Source of the DNA: Girardinichthys multiradiatus
Taxonomy: Eukaryota > Chordata > Actinopteri > Cyprinodontiformes > Goodeidae
Assembly (NCBI RefSeq): GCF_021462225.1
Contig: NC_061803.1
Location: 37,718,174 to 37,782,173 of the forward strand
Length of the DNA: 64,000 bases
Direction of reading: 5' to 3'
Shown: positions 41,189 through 51,954 of the stretch, piece after piece
How positions within the stretch are numbered: the first letter of the stretch is position 1
Layout of the letters: every line of letters starts with the position of its first letter
Program-made: the position numbers and the translations under genes
The notes under the pieces: generated by a model
Seen by the model: only the letters and a program-made list of their open reading frames with translations
Databases searched by the model: none
Told to the model about the DNA's origin: nothing

Positions 41189-41440
41189 GCTCTTACACAC
41201 GCTACTAAAATGCTCTTACACACACTACTGAAATACTCAAATACTGAAATTATATATATATATATATATTATATATATATATATACAGTGCCTTGCGAAA
41301 GTACTCGGCCCCCTTGAACTGGTCAACCTCTTGCAACCTCTTGACACATTTCAGGCTTATATATGTATATATATATATACATGCTCTTACACACGCTACT
41401 AAAATGCTCTTACACACACTACTGAAATACTCAAATACTG

Positions 41441-41482
<42 letters not shown>

Positions 41483-41485
41483 ATC
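41150..41485. repeat. (TA)n microsatellite with duplicated 65-bp spacer
   Basis: TA/TATATG runs flank a block containing ATGCTCTTACACACGCTACT and AAATACTCAAATACTGAAAT at about 41186-41252. The same block recurs at about 41380-41448. The first copy lies outside the Tc1 terminus at 41284 and the second lies inside it. Confidence 0.85.
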
Positions 41486-42697
41486 CACCTGTGTGTAATC
41501 AAGTCTCTGTAAAAATGCACCATCTCTGTTATAGTCTAAGGGTTTTGTTAAAGTGCAGAGAGCATCATGAAGACGAAGGAACACACCAGGCAGGTCCAAG
41601 ATACTGTTGTGGAGAAGTTTAAAGCCGGATTTGGATACAAAAAGATTTCCCAAGCTTTAAACATCCCAAGGAGCACTGTGCAAGCAATCATATTGAAAAG
41701 GAAAGAAAATCAGACCACTGCAAATCTACCAAGACCCGCCCTTCCCTCTAAACTTTCATCTCAAACAAGGAGAAGGGACATGATCACTCTGGATGAACTA
41801 CAAAGATCTACAGCTGAGGTGGGAGAGTCTGTCCATAGGACAACAATCAGTCATACACTGCACAAATCTTGCCTTTATGGAAGACTGGCAAGAAGAAAGC
41901 CATTTCTCAAAGATATCTATAAAAAGTCTCGTTTAAAGTTTGCCACAAGCCACCTGGGAGACACACCAAACATGTGGAAGAATGTGCTCTGGTCAGATGA
42001 AACCAATATCGAACTGTTTGGCCACAATGCAAAATGATATGCTTGGTGTAAAAGCAACACAGCTCATAACCCTGAACACACCATCCCCACTGTCAAACAT
42101 GGTGGTGGCAGCATCAAGGTTTGGGCCTGCTTTTCGATAGCAGGGACAGGGAAAAATTGATGGGAAGATGGATGGGGCCAAGTACAGGACCATTCTGGAA
42201 GAAAACCTGTTGGAGTCTGCAAGAGACCTGAGACTGGGACGGAGATTTATCTTCCAACAAGACAATGATCCAAAACATAAAGCCAAATCTACAATGGAAT
42301 GGTTCACAAATAAATGTATCCAGGTGTTGGCTGTCCATCCGATCTCACTGAGCTCCAGCTGTTTTGCAAGGAAGAAGGGGCAAGAATTTCAGTCTCTCGA
42401 TGTGCAAAACTGATAGACATACCCCAAGCGACTTGCAGCTGTAATTGCAGCAAAGGGTGGCGCTACAAAGTATTAACGCAAGGGGGCCGAATAATATTGC
42501 ACGCCCCACTTTTCAGTTTTTTATTTGTTAAACAAGTTTGACACATCCAATAAATTTAATTCCACTTCACAATTGTGTCCCACATGTTGTTGATTCTTCA
42601 CAAAAAATTAGAATTTTATATTTTTATGTTTGAAGCCTGAAATGTGGCAAGAGGTGGACCAGTTCAAGGGGGCCGAGTACTTTCGCAAGGCACTGTA
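41284..42697 (+). mobile_element. Tc1/mariner element (TACAGTGCCTTGCGAAAG end)
   Basis: Ends TACAGTGCCTTGCGAAAGTA at 41284 and the mirrored TTTCGCAAGGCACTGTA at 42697, flanked by TA-rich sequence. An insertion of microsatellite sequence at 41359-41480 separates the left terminus from the rest. It contains a transposase pseudogene. Confidence 0.93.
41567..42473 (+). pseudogene. Tc1 transposase pseudogene
   Basis: From MKTKEHTRQVQDTVVEKFKA, 156 codons are open: helix-turn-helix (YKKISQALNIPRSTVQAIIL), RRTTISHTL-like second part, and WSDETNIELFG with the first Asp. The frame then shifts near 42030. [14 protein letters not shown], FQQDNDPKHKAKSTMEWF and a displaced C-terminal part (LAAVIAAKGGATKY-like at 42430) remain in other frames. 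A short deletion after VLAV removes the PDLNPIE box with the catalytic Glu. Confidence 0.9.
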
Positions 42698-42794
42698 TAT
42701 ATACGTGTATTGTTGTGATGATGAATATGAATATATTATTTAATATTAAATAACAATATTTTGGTCTGTTAAGGGTTGTCTGTTAAAGGTTGTC

Positions 42795-43315
42795 TTGTGA
42801 ATACCGGCCCAATAAGGCGGTGGTATTAGGACAAAATTGAAAGGGATGAGCCAAGCGCTGGCATTATTGAACAGCAAAACTCGGTACACACACAGAATGA
42901 AATCACACCATTTCCTATACTATAAGAATTTATTTACAAAAATAATTCAACTCAAAGTCAATTATATTTCAATCAACAAACTCTTTACTATGCTAAAACG
43001 ACCCAACTAAATTACCAGGCAGAGTGAAAAAATAAGGAAGACTAATGGGCTATGTACAATATAAACAGGTTTATCAAAGATGGTTGGAAAAAAATGACCG
43101 AAAGAGTGATGCAATATTTATGTTTGAGAACCAAGGATTATCTTGAAGAATCTGGAAATGAAGTTAAGTTAGGCTTGGAACCAACTTAGACAATAATTGG
43201 AATACCTTCAAACAACCATTCACAATGCAACATCAGATAAAACATTACTTTAATAAATTAATATTTTAAAGAATGATTTGCTGAATAAAACCAACCTTCT
43301 GGATGACCAATTCTC
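42795..43315 (+). repeat. unclassified dispersed repeat, copy 2
   Basis: Matches 905-1405 in reverse complement over about 500 bp (AGGACAAAATTGAAAGGGAT; TTCAATCAACAAACTCTTTA; AAGGATTATCTTGAAGAATC; AACCAACCTTCTGGAT). It is cut off near 43320, where an L2-like LINE begins. No coding capacity. Confidence 0.65.
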
Positions 43316-43568
43316 AATGCGTGGTAAGGTGTATTTGTCACTTCCTGTTTTCGCAGTTGCAATCGGTGGATTGTTTGGTGTGTGAAGGCTCTCTCGTTTG
43401 ATCTGATTTCTCTCTACTCTGATATCTCTTACTTGTTCTAATAGATAAGCACATTAAAAGACATACTTTCTGTTGCTGCATTTAACCTTTGGGGACTCTC
43501 TGTGTCTCATACGGTTTTTCTAGTAGTGGTAAGGGGTCGCTAGCTTAGCGTTAGCTTTATCTCCACCA

Positions 43569-44438
43569 TGGCTACCCGTTCTACTGTTTCTCTCTCTGAG
43601 TCTCCTCCTCTCTCCTGCTCTCTGTGTCAGATGTTCAGTTACTCCTCTGCCTCCTTTAGTGATAATGGTACGTGTAATAAATGTAGCATTTTTCTAGCTT
43701 CGGAGGCGAGGGTGTCGTAATTGGAGGCCCGGCTCCGCGCTGTTGAAAAACCAGCAGATAGCCAAGGCCCCTTGAAACCAGCAGAGAGCCAGCGCGGAGC
43801 CACCGTGGATAGCTCCCCATAGCAGTCCTTCAGCAGAGCCCACGCAGCCAGGGCCTCAGGCCGGCTGGGTGATGGTACGTAGAAAACATAGTCCTAGATC
43901 CCAGCCCATAGGTCACCACTAACCCGTCTGCGTTTCTAACAGATTTTCCCCGCTCAGCGACACACCCGCTGAGAAGCCAACTCATTGGCAGCTCCACAGT
44001 CAGAAAAGTGGTACTAGAGACACCAGCGACCATAGTCAAATGTCTGCCAGGGGCCAGAACGGGCGACATCAAATCCTACCTGAAACTGCTGGCTAAGGAT
44101 AAGCGTAAATACAGTAAGATTGTTATTCACGCTGGCGGTAATGGCATCCGGTTACGTCAATCGGAGGTCACCAAAGTTAGTGTTGCCAATTTGCCAAAAC
44201 AATGTTGGACTCCGTAATTTTCTCTGGTCCCCTCTCTGATCTGACCAGTGACGACATGTTTAGCTGCACGCTGTCATTCAACCGCTGGCTGTCTAGGTGG
44301 TGTCCAGAAAACGATGTTGGCGAACATTTTGGGGAAATCCTGATCTGATCCGGAGAGACGGCATCCATCCCTCTTTGGATGGAGCAGCTCTTCTTTCTAG
44401 GAATCTGGCCGAATTTATTAGTTCTCCAAAACTCTGAC
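43569..44438 (+). pseudogene. L2-like LINE ORF1 remnant (SGNH esterase-type)
   Basis: ORF1 of fish L2/CR1-type elements carries a coiled coil and an SGNH-esterase domain. Here MATRSTVSLSESPPLSCSLC with a CxxC pair starts at 43569. [20 protein letters not shown] at about 44118 is the GGND-like block with Asn-Gly in place of Asn-Asp. FNRWLSRWCPEN-like and LIRRDGIHPSLDGAALLSRN-like segments follow in other frames. Several stops and indels. Confidence 0.75.
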
Positions 44439-44639
44439 AACCCAGGGTTCAGACCAGGAAGCAGGGTCGTAGTTTAACACTCCTCTCTGCGGCTGTACTG
44501 CTACCCACCCATTACCCTATTAAGACAGAGTCTCGCCCATGGCCAAAATTGAATAGATAAAAAAAATTATCTAAAAGGAGGAAATCAGGAAAATAAACAC
44601 AAGTCAGACTAAAAAGAAAAAAAAACAATTAAATGTGAC

Positions 44640-45715
44640 TTACTGAACATAAGATCTCTCTCTTCAAAGACTTTGCTAGTTAGTGATGTGATTTGTGACA
44701 ATCAGATTGATTTATTTTGCCTCACAGAAACCTGGCTGCAGCAAGAGGATTATGTTACTATAAATGAGTCAGCTCCTACTAATTATTTAAATTTTCACAT
44801 TCCTCGAAATACTGGGCGAGGAGGAGGAGTAGCAACCGTCTTTCAATCCGATTTATTGATTAGTCCCAGACCAATCAATAGCTACAACTCTTTTGAATAT
44901 TTAATCCTTAGTTTTCCTCATCCAAATTGCAAAGCACCAAAACCACTTCTGTTTGTTGTTTTGAACCATCCACCAGGTCCTTACTCTCAATTTTTAGATC
45001 AGTTTTCAGACCTTTTATCTGATTTAGTGTTAAATACAGATAAAGTTATTATAGTGGGGGATTTTAACATTCATGTTGACACTGAGAGTGATAGCCTAAA
45101 TATAACTTTAATGCTATCTTAGACTCAATTGGCTTTGGACAAAACATTAACAAACCTACCCACCTTTGTCTTCATTCTCTGGACCTTGTGCTGACAAATG
45201 GCATTGAGTGTAAAGAAATAACAATATTTTCTCATAACCCTGTCCTGTCTGACCATTTCTTAATAACCTTTGAGTTTAATTTAACAGAGTACTCCATACC
45301 TAAAATAAAATTTCATTATAGTAGATCATTATCAGAAAATGCTGTAACAACCTTTAAAGAATCTGTTCCACTTTTAATTTCCTCATTATCACAGAAAAGC
45401 ACAGTGGAGGGCAATAATTTTGTTTCTGCCCCTTCACAAATTGATTCTCTTGTTGATAGCCTACTGTTGTATAAAAAGACACTTTGCCAAGCCAGAACAG
45501 CTTATTTCTCATCATTAATACAAGAGAGCAAGAATAATCCTAGGTTTCTCTTTAGTACAGTTGCTAAACTTACACAGAGTCATAGCTCTGTTGAGCCATC
45601 CATTCCCTTAGCTCTCAGCAGTGATGACTTTATGGGACTATTCTTCAATAAAATTGATTCTATTAAAAAGAAAATCTTTGACATACTCCTGAAGATGATT
45701 ACTTCATCCTCAGCA
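44640..45715 (+). pseudogene. L2-like LINE ORF2 endonuclease remnant
   Basis: Apurinic-type endonuclease that nicks target [17 protein letters not shown] (the Glu of LTETWL), RGGGVATVF and the core [12 protein letters not shown] are intact. A frame shift at about 45110 is followed by THLCLHSLDLVLTNGIE-like and SDHFLITFEF (the catalytic SDH). The linker to the RT is present but the RT is absent. Confidence 0.88.
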
Positions 45716-46712
45716 AGTGAAACAACAGTGTCGAATGCTGCACTAAGGTCCAATAATACCAGCACTGTGGTTCTTCCACAGTCTGCATTTATACGGATGT
45801 CATTGAACACCTTGACAAGAGCAGTCTCTGTACTGTTGTGAGCACAGAAGCCTGACTGGAAGACATCAAAGCGGTTGGTCATTGTTAGGAAGTTGTTTAA
45901 CTGCTGAAACACAGCTTTTTCAATAATCTTACTGATGAAGGGGTGGTTTGATATAGGCCTGTAGTTCTGTAGTAGCAGCTTGTCCAAGTTGCTCTTTTTC
46001 AATAGAGGTTTGATAATTGTTGTTTTTAGGGCCTGGGGGAAAACACCTGACAAAAGGGATGTGTTTATTATTTGTGTTAAATCAGACATTATTACAGGCA
46101 AAGCTTTCTTAAGGAAAACTGTGGGTAAAAGATCGAGACAGCAGGAAGAAGAGCTTAGTTGCTGTACGATTTCTTCTAAGATTTTGCAGTTTATTTGGTG
46201 AAATTGGGAAATTTTGTCAAAATCAGTTCTAGTTGGAAACAACAATGGTACTGGAGTTGATGTGGATGTGCTGACTGCCCCTCTGTTCTTTTGGGTTTTT
46301 CAGTGAAGAATTTAGCAAATTCATTGCAGGCCCTGGTAGAGTGGAGTTCAGAGGCTACAGTTACAGGAGGGTTTGTTAACTTGTCGACCGTGGCAAATAA
46401 TGCACGAGCATTGTTAATGTTTTTGCTGATGATCTCAGAAAAGAAAGATTCCCTTTCATTTTTCAGTTGTAGGTTATATCTGTATAGTCTCTCTTTATAG
46501 ATAATATAGTGAACCTGGAGTCCAGTCTTTCGCCACCTGTGTTCAGTTTTTCGACACTCCTTTTTTTCACTTCTGACTGGTGGAGCACTTCTCCATGGAG
46601 ACATTTTCTTCCCAGACACGACTTTCACTTTAATTGGAGCAATTGAATCAATGATGTCTGAGATTTTAGAATGAAAGTTATCTACCAGCTCATCTACTGT
46701 GTTACAGGGCAA
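45716..46712 (-). pseudogene. L2-like LINE reverse-transcriptase N-terminal remnant
   Basis: Two adjoining minus-strand frames (46712-46191 and 46245-45716) carry the endonuclease-RT linker and RT motifs 0 to 2 (RPISNHPFISKIIEKA and DLSAAFDT with one catalytic Asp). A frameshift separates them near 46.2 kb. The YADD box and everything downstream are missing. Confidence 0.85.
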
Positions 46713-47190
46713 AGTGGAGGTAGAAGAGTAAAGGTTTCAGCAGCACTGTCCTTAAAGATGTGTTTTCTTATCATGTCTCTTTGGCAAACTGAGTCATTGC
46801 AGATGATGCTTTCAAAAATAACAGAAAAGTGGTCAGATAGGGCAACATCAGTTACAGACACCTTGGAAATGCTTAGACCCTTAGTGATGATCAAGTCCAA
46901 AATATGTCCCTGTTTGTGCGTTTGCTGTTTAACATTTGAGTCAAACCAAAATTTCTAAGAGTCACATAGATCTTTTGCACTTCTGTCTTCAGGATTGTCC
47001 ATGTGAATGTTGAAGTCTCCCACAATAATTAAACAGTCATAGTCAACACATATCACAGATAAAAGCTCATTAAAATCACTGATAAAGTTTGTTTTGGACT
47101 TAGGAGGCCTGTAAATATTCAAGAACATTGTTCGGACCGGGCTCTTTACCTGGAGAGCCAAATATTCAAAAGAGTCAAATTTGCCCAGAA
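45716..47190 (-). mobile_element. second L2-like LINE, internal fragment, opposite strand
   Basis: Read on the minus strand from about 47160: endonuclease core ([20 protein letters not shown]), LDLIITKGLSIS-like, ALSDHFSVIFE, linker, then RT blocks KTTIIKPLLKKSNLDKLLLQ, NYRPISNHPFISKIIEKAVF, QSGFCAHNSTETALVKVFND and LDLSAAFDT, where it ends at about 45716. The endonuclease sequence differs from the plus-strand element, so these are two separate insertions. Confidence 0.87.
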
Positions 47191-47463
47191 ATACTTTTTG
47201 TTAGCACTAAGATAGTTGAGTTTTCAACACAAACAAAACCAAACGTCATAAAAAGAAAAATGTTTAGATTATTTCATTCTAAGCTAAACTCTCCGCCCAA
47301 ACACTACCTCTTACGTGAACTGTGCTGAGGAAAAGTTGTCCGAGGCGACAAAGTTGAAGAAATTCAATTCAATTCAAAAATACTTTATTCATCCCAAAGG
47401 GAAATGAAATGTTGTTGTAGCTCATTATGTAGGTTTCTTCAAAGAGCCCTTGTAGATGCTGAT

Positions 47464-47809
47464 TGTTGGATGGGTGCGAGGACTTGTTATCACTCATGTA
47501 AAAACTGTGCTGCAAGGCGCCTGCACTCCGCTTTGTATCATGCTCTGGTATGCAGCCCTCCTGTGTGTGGGATCACGTTATCTATTTCACACACTAGGCT
47601 GAATCGCATCCTGTGAGAACCAGCCTCCTTTCAGCCTCACACACACACACACACACATACACCCTGTCTGAACTGTCTGTTGAACTGTGCATATAAATAA
47701 AGAGATAGGGTGTCAAAACTTTGTAGTCTGCACTGCAAAGTGAGCTACCCTTGCAAGTAAAACTGACTGTATCGTTCTTACCTCTGAGTTGACTGAATAT
47801 TACCTAATA
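47464..47809 (+). repeat. ERV 5' LTR
   Basis: 346 bp from TGTTGGATGG to CTAATA (the 3' copy ends CTAACA). It has a TATA-like CATATAAATAAAG at about 47688 overlapping an AATAAA signal, and an (AC)n run. It differs from the 3' LTR at about ten positions plus a shorter AC run, roughly 3 per cent by eye. Confidence 0.95.
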
Positions 47810-47815
47810 TTTACT

Positions 47816-47832
47816 TGGTCCTTCGAGCCGGA
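47816..47832 (+). other. ERV primer-binding site, tRNA-Tyr
   Basis: TGGTCCTTCGAGCCGGA lies 6 nt after the 5' LTR. It is the complement of the 3' end of vertebrate tRNA-Tyr including CCA (TCCGGCTCGAAGGACCA), 17 of 17 positions. The next base deviates. Confidence 0.88.
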
Positions 47833-47907
47833 TTAACTCAATAACCTTATTTCTCTTTGCTTTAACAGTGACTCTGGGAGCCGTGGGGGAAGCCTAATGT
47901 CGAGTGA

Positions 47908-47964
47908 ACTCTGCCGCACGGCCTCCCTTAGCCTGGATGGCTAAGGGAGGCCGTGCGGCAGAGT
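47908..47964. repeat. perfect 26-bp hairpin in ERV leader
   Basis: The left arm 47908-47933 (begins ACTCTGCCGCACGG) is exactly complementary to the right arm 47939-47964, with a 5-nt loop TGGAT. It is GC-rich, unlike its surroundings, and lies about 75 bp after the PBS. Confidence 0.95.
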
Positions 47965-48093
47965 CCCTGTGTATAGATTTGCATCAGGCCGGTGGATTAT
48001 TGTCTTCCTCGACGCCGGGTGACTCTCACAGGATCCAGAGAGTCACCAAGAAGTCAACTCCGAGGTGAGACAGTTTTAAAACACAGTACATGA

Positions 48094-48470
48094 GAAAAGT
48101 ACTTAAAAGTCGTTGGTAGTGTGTCGCCGATAAGGACACTGCATTGGGAAGGTTTTATTCCGCCGTGAAAGGAATAGTGACAAATTTGGTACAATCCCGC
48201 TGTGAAGGGGATTAAAGAAAATGACTGAGGATTATTCCCCTGCGAGGGAATAGAGTAAGCGCTATATAAATAAAAGAAGAAAAGTACTTAAAAGTCGTTG
48301 GTAGTGTGTTGCCGGTAAGGACACTGGATTGGGAACGTTTTATTCCGCCGTGAAGGGAATAGCGATAAATTAAGGTAAGGCCCCACCGGGAAGAGGGCCA
48401 AATAAAACGACTAAGGGTTATTCCCCTGCGAAGGAATAGAATAAGCGCTATAAAAGTAAAAAGAACGGAA
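48094..48470 (+). repeat. ERV leader: 185-bp direct repeat, each unit with three stem-loops
   Basis: Unit 1 (48094-48278) and unit 2 (48279-about 48470) both start GAAAAGTACTTAAAAGTCGT. Each contains three short hairpins: TATTCC/GGAATA, a variable stem (AATCCC/GGGATT in unit 1, GGCCC/GGGCC in unit 2) and TATTCC(C)/(G)GGAATA. It lies between PBS and gag, the usual place of retroviral dimerisation and packaging signals. That function is inferred. Confidence 0.85.
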
Positions 48471-48798
48471 TAAATTGAGCTCATAAAAAACACCAAGTTA
48501 ATTTAGAAAAAATTACAAGGTACCTGAAACTAACTGTGTGACTGTGTTGTGTGTGTATGGAGGACTAAGCATTTTAATAGAATCATAGTAGGATTCTGCT
48601 AGTCTTGTGTTTTATTTTGCCCAGATTAAAACAACGTACTGGTGACTTTGGGGATTTAGGTCGGATTTCATTCCGGAAAATTAACATCGCTGCGGACTAG
48701 TCGCAGTAGAAGGGCGTGTTAATGTCCCCCCCATAAGTCTCATGCCAGTGAACTTTTATCTGGGACATTCATAGTTTGAAGAAAAATAACAAAGAACA

Positions 48799-48834
48799 AT
48801 GGGGAAGGGACAGAGCAAAAACTCTGATTTAACA
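48799..48834 (+). pseudogene. ERV gag remnant (N-terminus)
   Basis: ATG at 48799 reads MGKGQSKNSDLT and then a stop. The Gly at position 2 fits a myristoylated matrix protein. Short gag-like frames may continue to about 49.0 kb, but capsid and nucleocapsid motifs are not recognisable. It is almost entirely destroyed. Confidence 0.6.
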
Positions 48835-49439
48835 TAAATATGTACACGATGGCATAAAAAATACGGATTTTCAGGTAACTTAATTATCACTGAAATCCTA
48901 AAACTACACGGGGATCTTAAACTGGAGATTATGCATTCAAAAGATTCAAGAGACAATAAAAAACCTTTCCAGATTATAATTTCAAACGGGACCTTTCAGT
49001 CCCTGAGTGCATACAGTTGATAAACAGATTAAAACAAAAAGATTAATTAAAAAAACAAGAGCAGCCTTTAACTGACATAGCCATAATACTGAGGCCTAAA
49101 GAAAAGCACAGAAAAACAAAAACTTTCAGCTTAACTGAAAACAAATAAGGGGGGTGGACCGCCACCCATCCCAGTTTAGAATACCAAGGTAGCCCCAAAT
49201 TATAATGGTGTTATACTACCAACAATACCATGATAAAATGCAAAAGATTAATTTTACAGGGAAATAATTCCATATTGGCTCAGATTGTGTGCATTCTTGA
49301 TTCTCTCCTCTTTGAGAGAAGTTAAATTTCAGCTCTGTGAAACGACCTTGACAAAGAGATGCAGCTGCCTGAAAACAAAGATAAAACGTCTGCAAACAGC
49401 AGAAGCGTGTCTCTGCTGAAAGGTCTGATAAAAATTGTA

Positions 49440-50140
49440 TCTCTACCCTGCATGTGTCAAACTCAAGGTCCGCGGGCCAAAACCGGACCCCAGAAGTTTA
49501 GTGATTCTCTAGAAGTAGAGCCTTTAATATGGTGATTGTGTGCTTGAATGTTATTTTGTCAATCAATAAGCAGTTTTGTCTACATTCTGCCACAATCTGC
49601 CTTTTGAAAATGTTTTGAATCTTGCTCTTTATGTATAAAAAAAAGAAAAAAAGAAAAATTGGCTAAAGTCTGCAGACACAAAATGAACCTGGATTGAAGC
49701 TCTAACTATGTTTATTTAATCTGAGATCCTCTCCAAATGCAACAGTATATGTCAGTCTACATGAGATACTAACAACTTCACCTACTGGTATAATATAAAG
49801 ATCTGATTGAATATGTGAAACAAATAATGATGAAAGTTTTTCAACAAGTGATGCTCATCCAGGAGGAAGACAGTGTTCCTAGGAAATGCAGCTCATTCAT
49901 TAACAATCAATTTGTCTCCTATAGGTGGAAGTTTTGCTGACTAATCATAGGCTGGATCTATGAAACATTATGTGCACAGACCAAATGACCAAGGTTCTGA
50001 CTGACTTATGAACCTCACTGACCTGACAATGATAACATGACACCCAACAAAATACCTTTAAGGTGGACCCCACTAAGCCCGCTTTATTTAATTTCCCTTT
50101 GGGATTAATAAAGTATTTTTGAATTTTGAATTGAAATGAA
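49440..50140. mobile_element. unclassified insert inside ERV, with LINE 3' tail
   Basis: TGTCAAACTCAAGGTCCGCG followed by GGCCAAAACCGGACCC (49450) resembles the end of a hAT-type vertebrate repeat. At 50080-50130 TTTCCCTTTGGGATTAATAA and AGTATTTTTGAATT match the plus-strand Rex1-like LINE tail. The interval replaces gag/pol sequence of the provirus. Confidence 0.45.
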
Positions 50141-51135
50141 TTTAGTTATTTATTCTTGGTGAATAAAAAAGGAATTGAAGCGTTCAAAACAGACCTAGTG
50201 GAAACAAAAGGGGTTATGAGGAAACGATGTGCATTTTAAGAATAATAGAAGTCAAATTATGTTAAAATGTTTGCAAACAAAATTACTGTGACAGAGAAAT
50301 AAGTAAGTAGTGTGTGAATGTGTGTGAATGGGAATGACTGATTTCATTGTAATGCATCTTTGAGGGACCTTAATAGCGCTAATAAAGGTCTGATGTTCTG
50401 ATGATCATTGCCAAACTTATATCTTAATAAGGTTTCCAGAATCTTTTCCGAAAAACCATATAAAGATAGCAAAGGTTCTACCTGTATTGAAAATACTGAT
50501 AACCATAAGAAAGTCTTGAATGTTTCACAATTATTTTACAAACAGGGTATTTAAACTTTCATGTGGCCAAATGTCTGTGTTTGACTTTCTGTTTTTGTGA
50601 AATAAATGTCTGTTTCATGTTATGTAAAAATTACAGTCCTGAACAGTACCATAATAATATTAGGTCAGTTCTCTATGGTAAAACAAAAAGATTTTAACAG
50701 ACGTTTAGACTTTTTCCAGTCAGGTTCAAAATGATCGAATTAGACTCAAACTTAACACAAGATTAAATGAACCTTAACAGAATTACTGGACTGGACTGAA
50801 ATAGAGAAAACGTGAGTTAATTGAAACAAACTTTAGTTACTTGAACTAAATACAAAGCTAACTGTACGGTGTATCTATAAAACTGGGTAAGACAAACTAA
50901 GATTATAAGATATAATATGCCCTTCATTTTTTGTGTTCATCAGTGAGTAAGTTTTAATTTTTTTATTTTTAATAAGAACTAAACCAAGCATTATTTAAAA
51001 TAATAGCAACTACCAAAAATAGTGATCTCATTTTTAAATGTAATAAGGACTTACTTTATATAAAAAAAAGATAAAATAAAGTCCCCAATAAAATCAAATA
51101 TGATAAAAAAGAATAATAAGAATTTGGAAAAACAG
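50141..51135. other. AT-rich sequence inside ERV, unassigned
   Basis: No gag, protease or pol motif and no clear transposon ends were found in this 1-kb stretch. Confidence 0.4.
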
Positions 51136-51545
51136 AGGCTTTAAACCTCTGCAGGAACAGCAATGACACTGTCGAAAGTAGATCCTAATACAGAAATCTG
51201 GAAGCTCACTCTAGGGTGGACAATCAAAGTCCAACCAAGGACACATTTAGATGAGGCAGAGGGACAAATACAGGGCTTAGCTGAGAGCAAAGAGAGCAAC
51301 ATGCATCCTGCCCAAGCTGCTGTCCCACCTGAACTGTGGTCCCAATCATCAACTGATGTAGGGCTTATAAAGGGATTTCCCACCATACAAGGTTAAAACT
51401 AATATCTGAAAAAAGGCCATTAGTCCGCCAATACCCCTTCAAGCCAGAAGCTGAAGAAGGTACTAAGCCAGTAATATAAGATATGTTGAAGTCAGGAATA
51501 TTAAGAGAAGCACCTGACACTACATGCAAGGCATATCACACTGAC
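51136..51545 (+). pseudogene. ERV pol remnant: protease-RT junction
   Basis: The frame ending at 51396 includes PPELWSQSSTDVGLIKG. The next frames give RQYPFKPEAEEG-like and KSGILREAPDTT-like, the start of a gamma-type reverse transcriptase (KQYPxxxEAxxGIKPxIxxLLxxGIL). The RT palm with its catalytic box and the RNase H domain are deleted. Confidence 0.7.
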
Positions 51546-51631
51546 ATCGCTATTATTATCACAGCTAAACATAACTCTAAAAGATGTGCCCTTTAAATCC
51601 AAGTATTCTAATACCTACTGCAGAAGATGGT

Positions 51632-51811
51632 AAATTTTGGGTTTTCATGAGCTGTATGCCAAAATCATCCGTATTAAGACAATAAAAGACCTGAAATATT
51701 TCAGTTAGTGTGCAATGAATCTAAAATATATGAATGTTAAATTTTCATCATGACATTATGGAAAATAATGAACTTTATCACAATATGCTAATATTTTGAG
51801 AAGGACCTGTA
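51632..51811 (-). mobile_element. Tc1 (copy A/B/C family) terminal fragment inside ERV
   Basis: AATTTTGGGTTTTCATGAGC to GAGAAGGACCTGTA is the 180-bp outer part of the same terminal inverted repeat as the elements at 3933, 7103 and 12029. Only one terminus is present, so it is a truncated insert or solo end. Confidence 0.92.
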
Positions 51812-51954
51812 CAACACAGCGACTACAGTGACACATTGGGAAGACCCACGTGTCACGGGTAAATATGTCACATCTGGTAAAACATCAATTCTACACTATA
51901 AATTTTTCTGACTATGCAAAGAATTTTTGCAGATTATGAATAATTTGTTGCAAA

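Larger units (their letters stand above)
43340..45715 (+). mobile_element. L2-like LINE, 5' part, 3' end missing
   Basis: It has a 5' untranslated region (about 43340-43568), ORF1 with an esterase-like domain, and ORF2 endonuclease plus linker. It stops abruptly near 45715, where a different LINE begins on the opposite strand. LINEs normally keep the 3' end, so the missing RT half points to a later rearrangement. Confidence 0.85.

Noticed and set aside
45188..45841. A single 217-codon plus-strand gene at 45.2-45.8 kb
   Set aside because: Its first part is the L2 endonuclease-linker. Its last 40 codons are antisense to the reverse transcriptase of the other LINE. It is a chimera of two mobile elements.
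47908..47964. Transcription terminator
   Set aside because: No T-run follows the hairpin and the context is a retroviral leader in a vertebrate genome, where intrinsic bacterial-type terminators do not apply.
48094..48470. CRISPR array reading of the repeated ERV leader
   Set aside because: Only two long units with no short regularly spaced repeats, in a eukaryotic retroelement leader.
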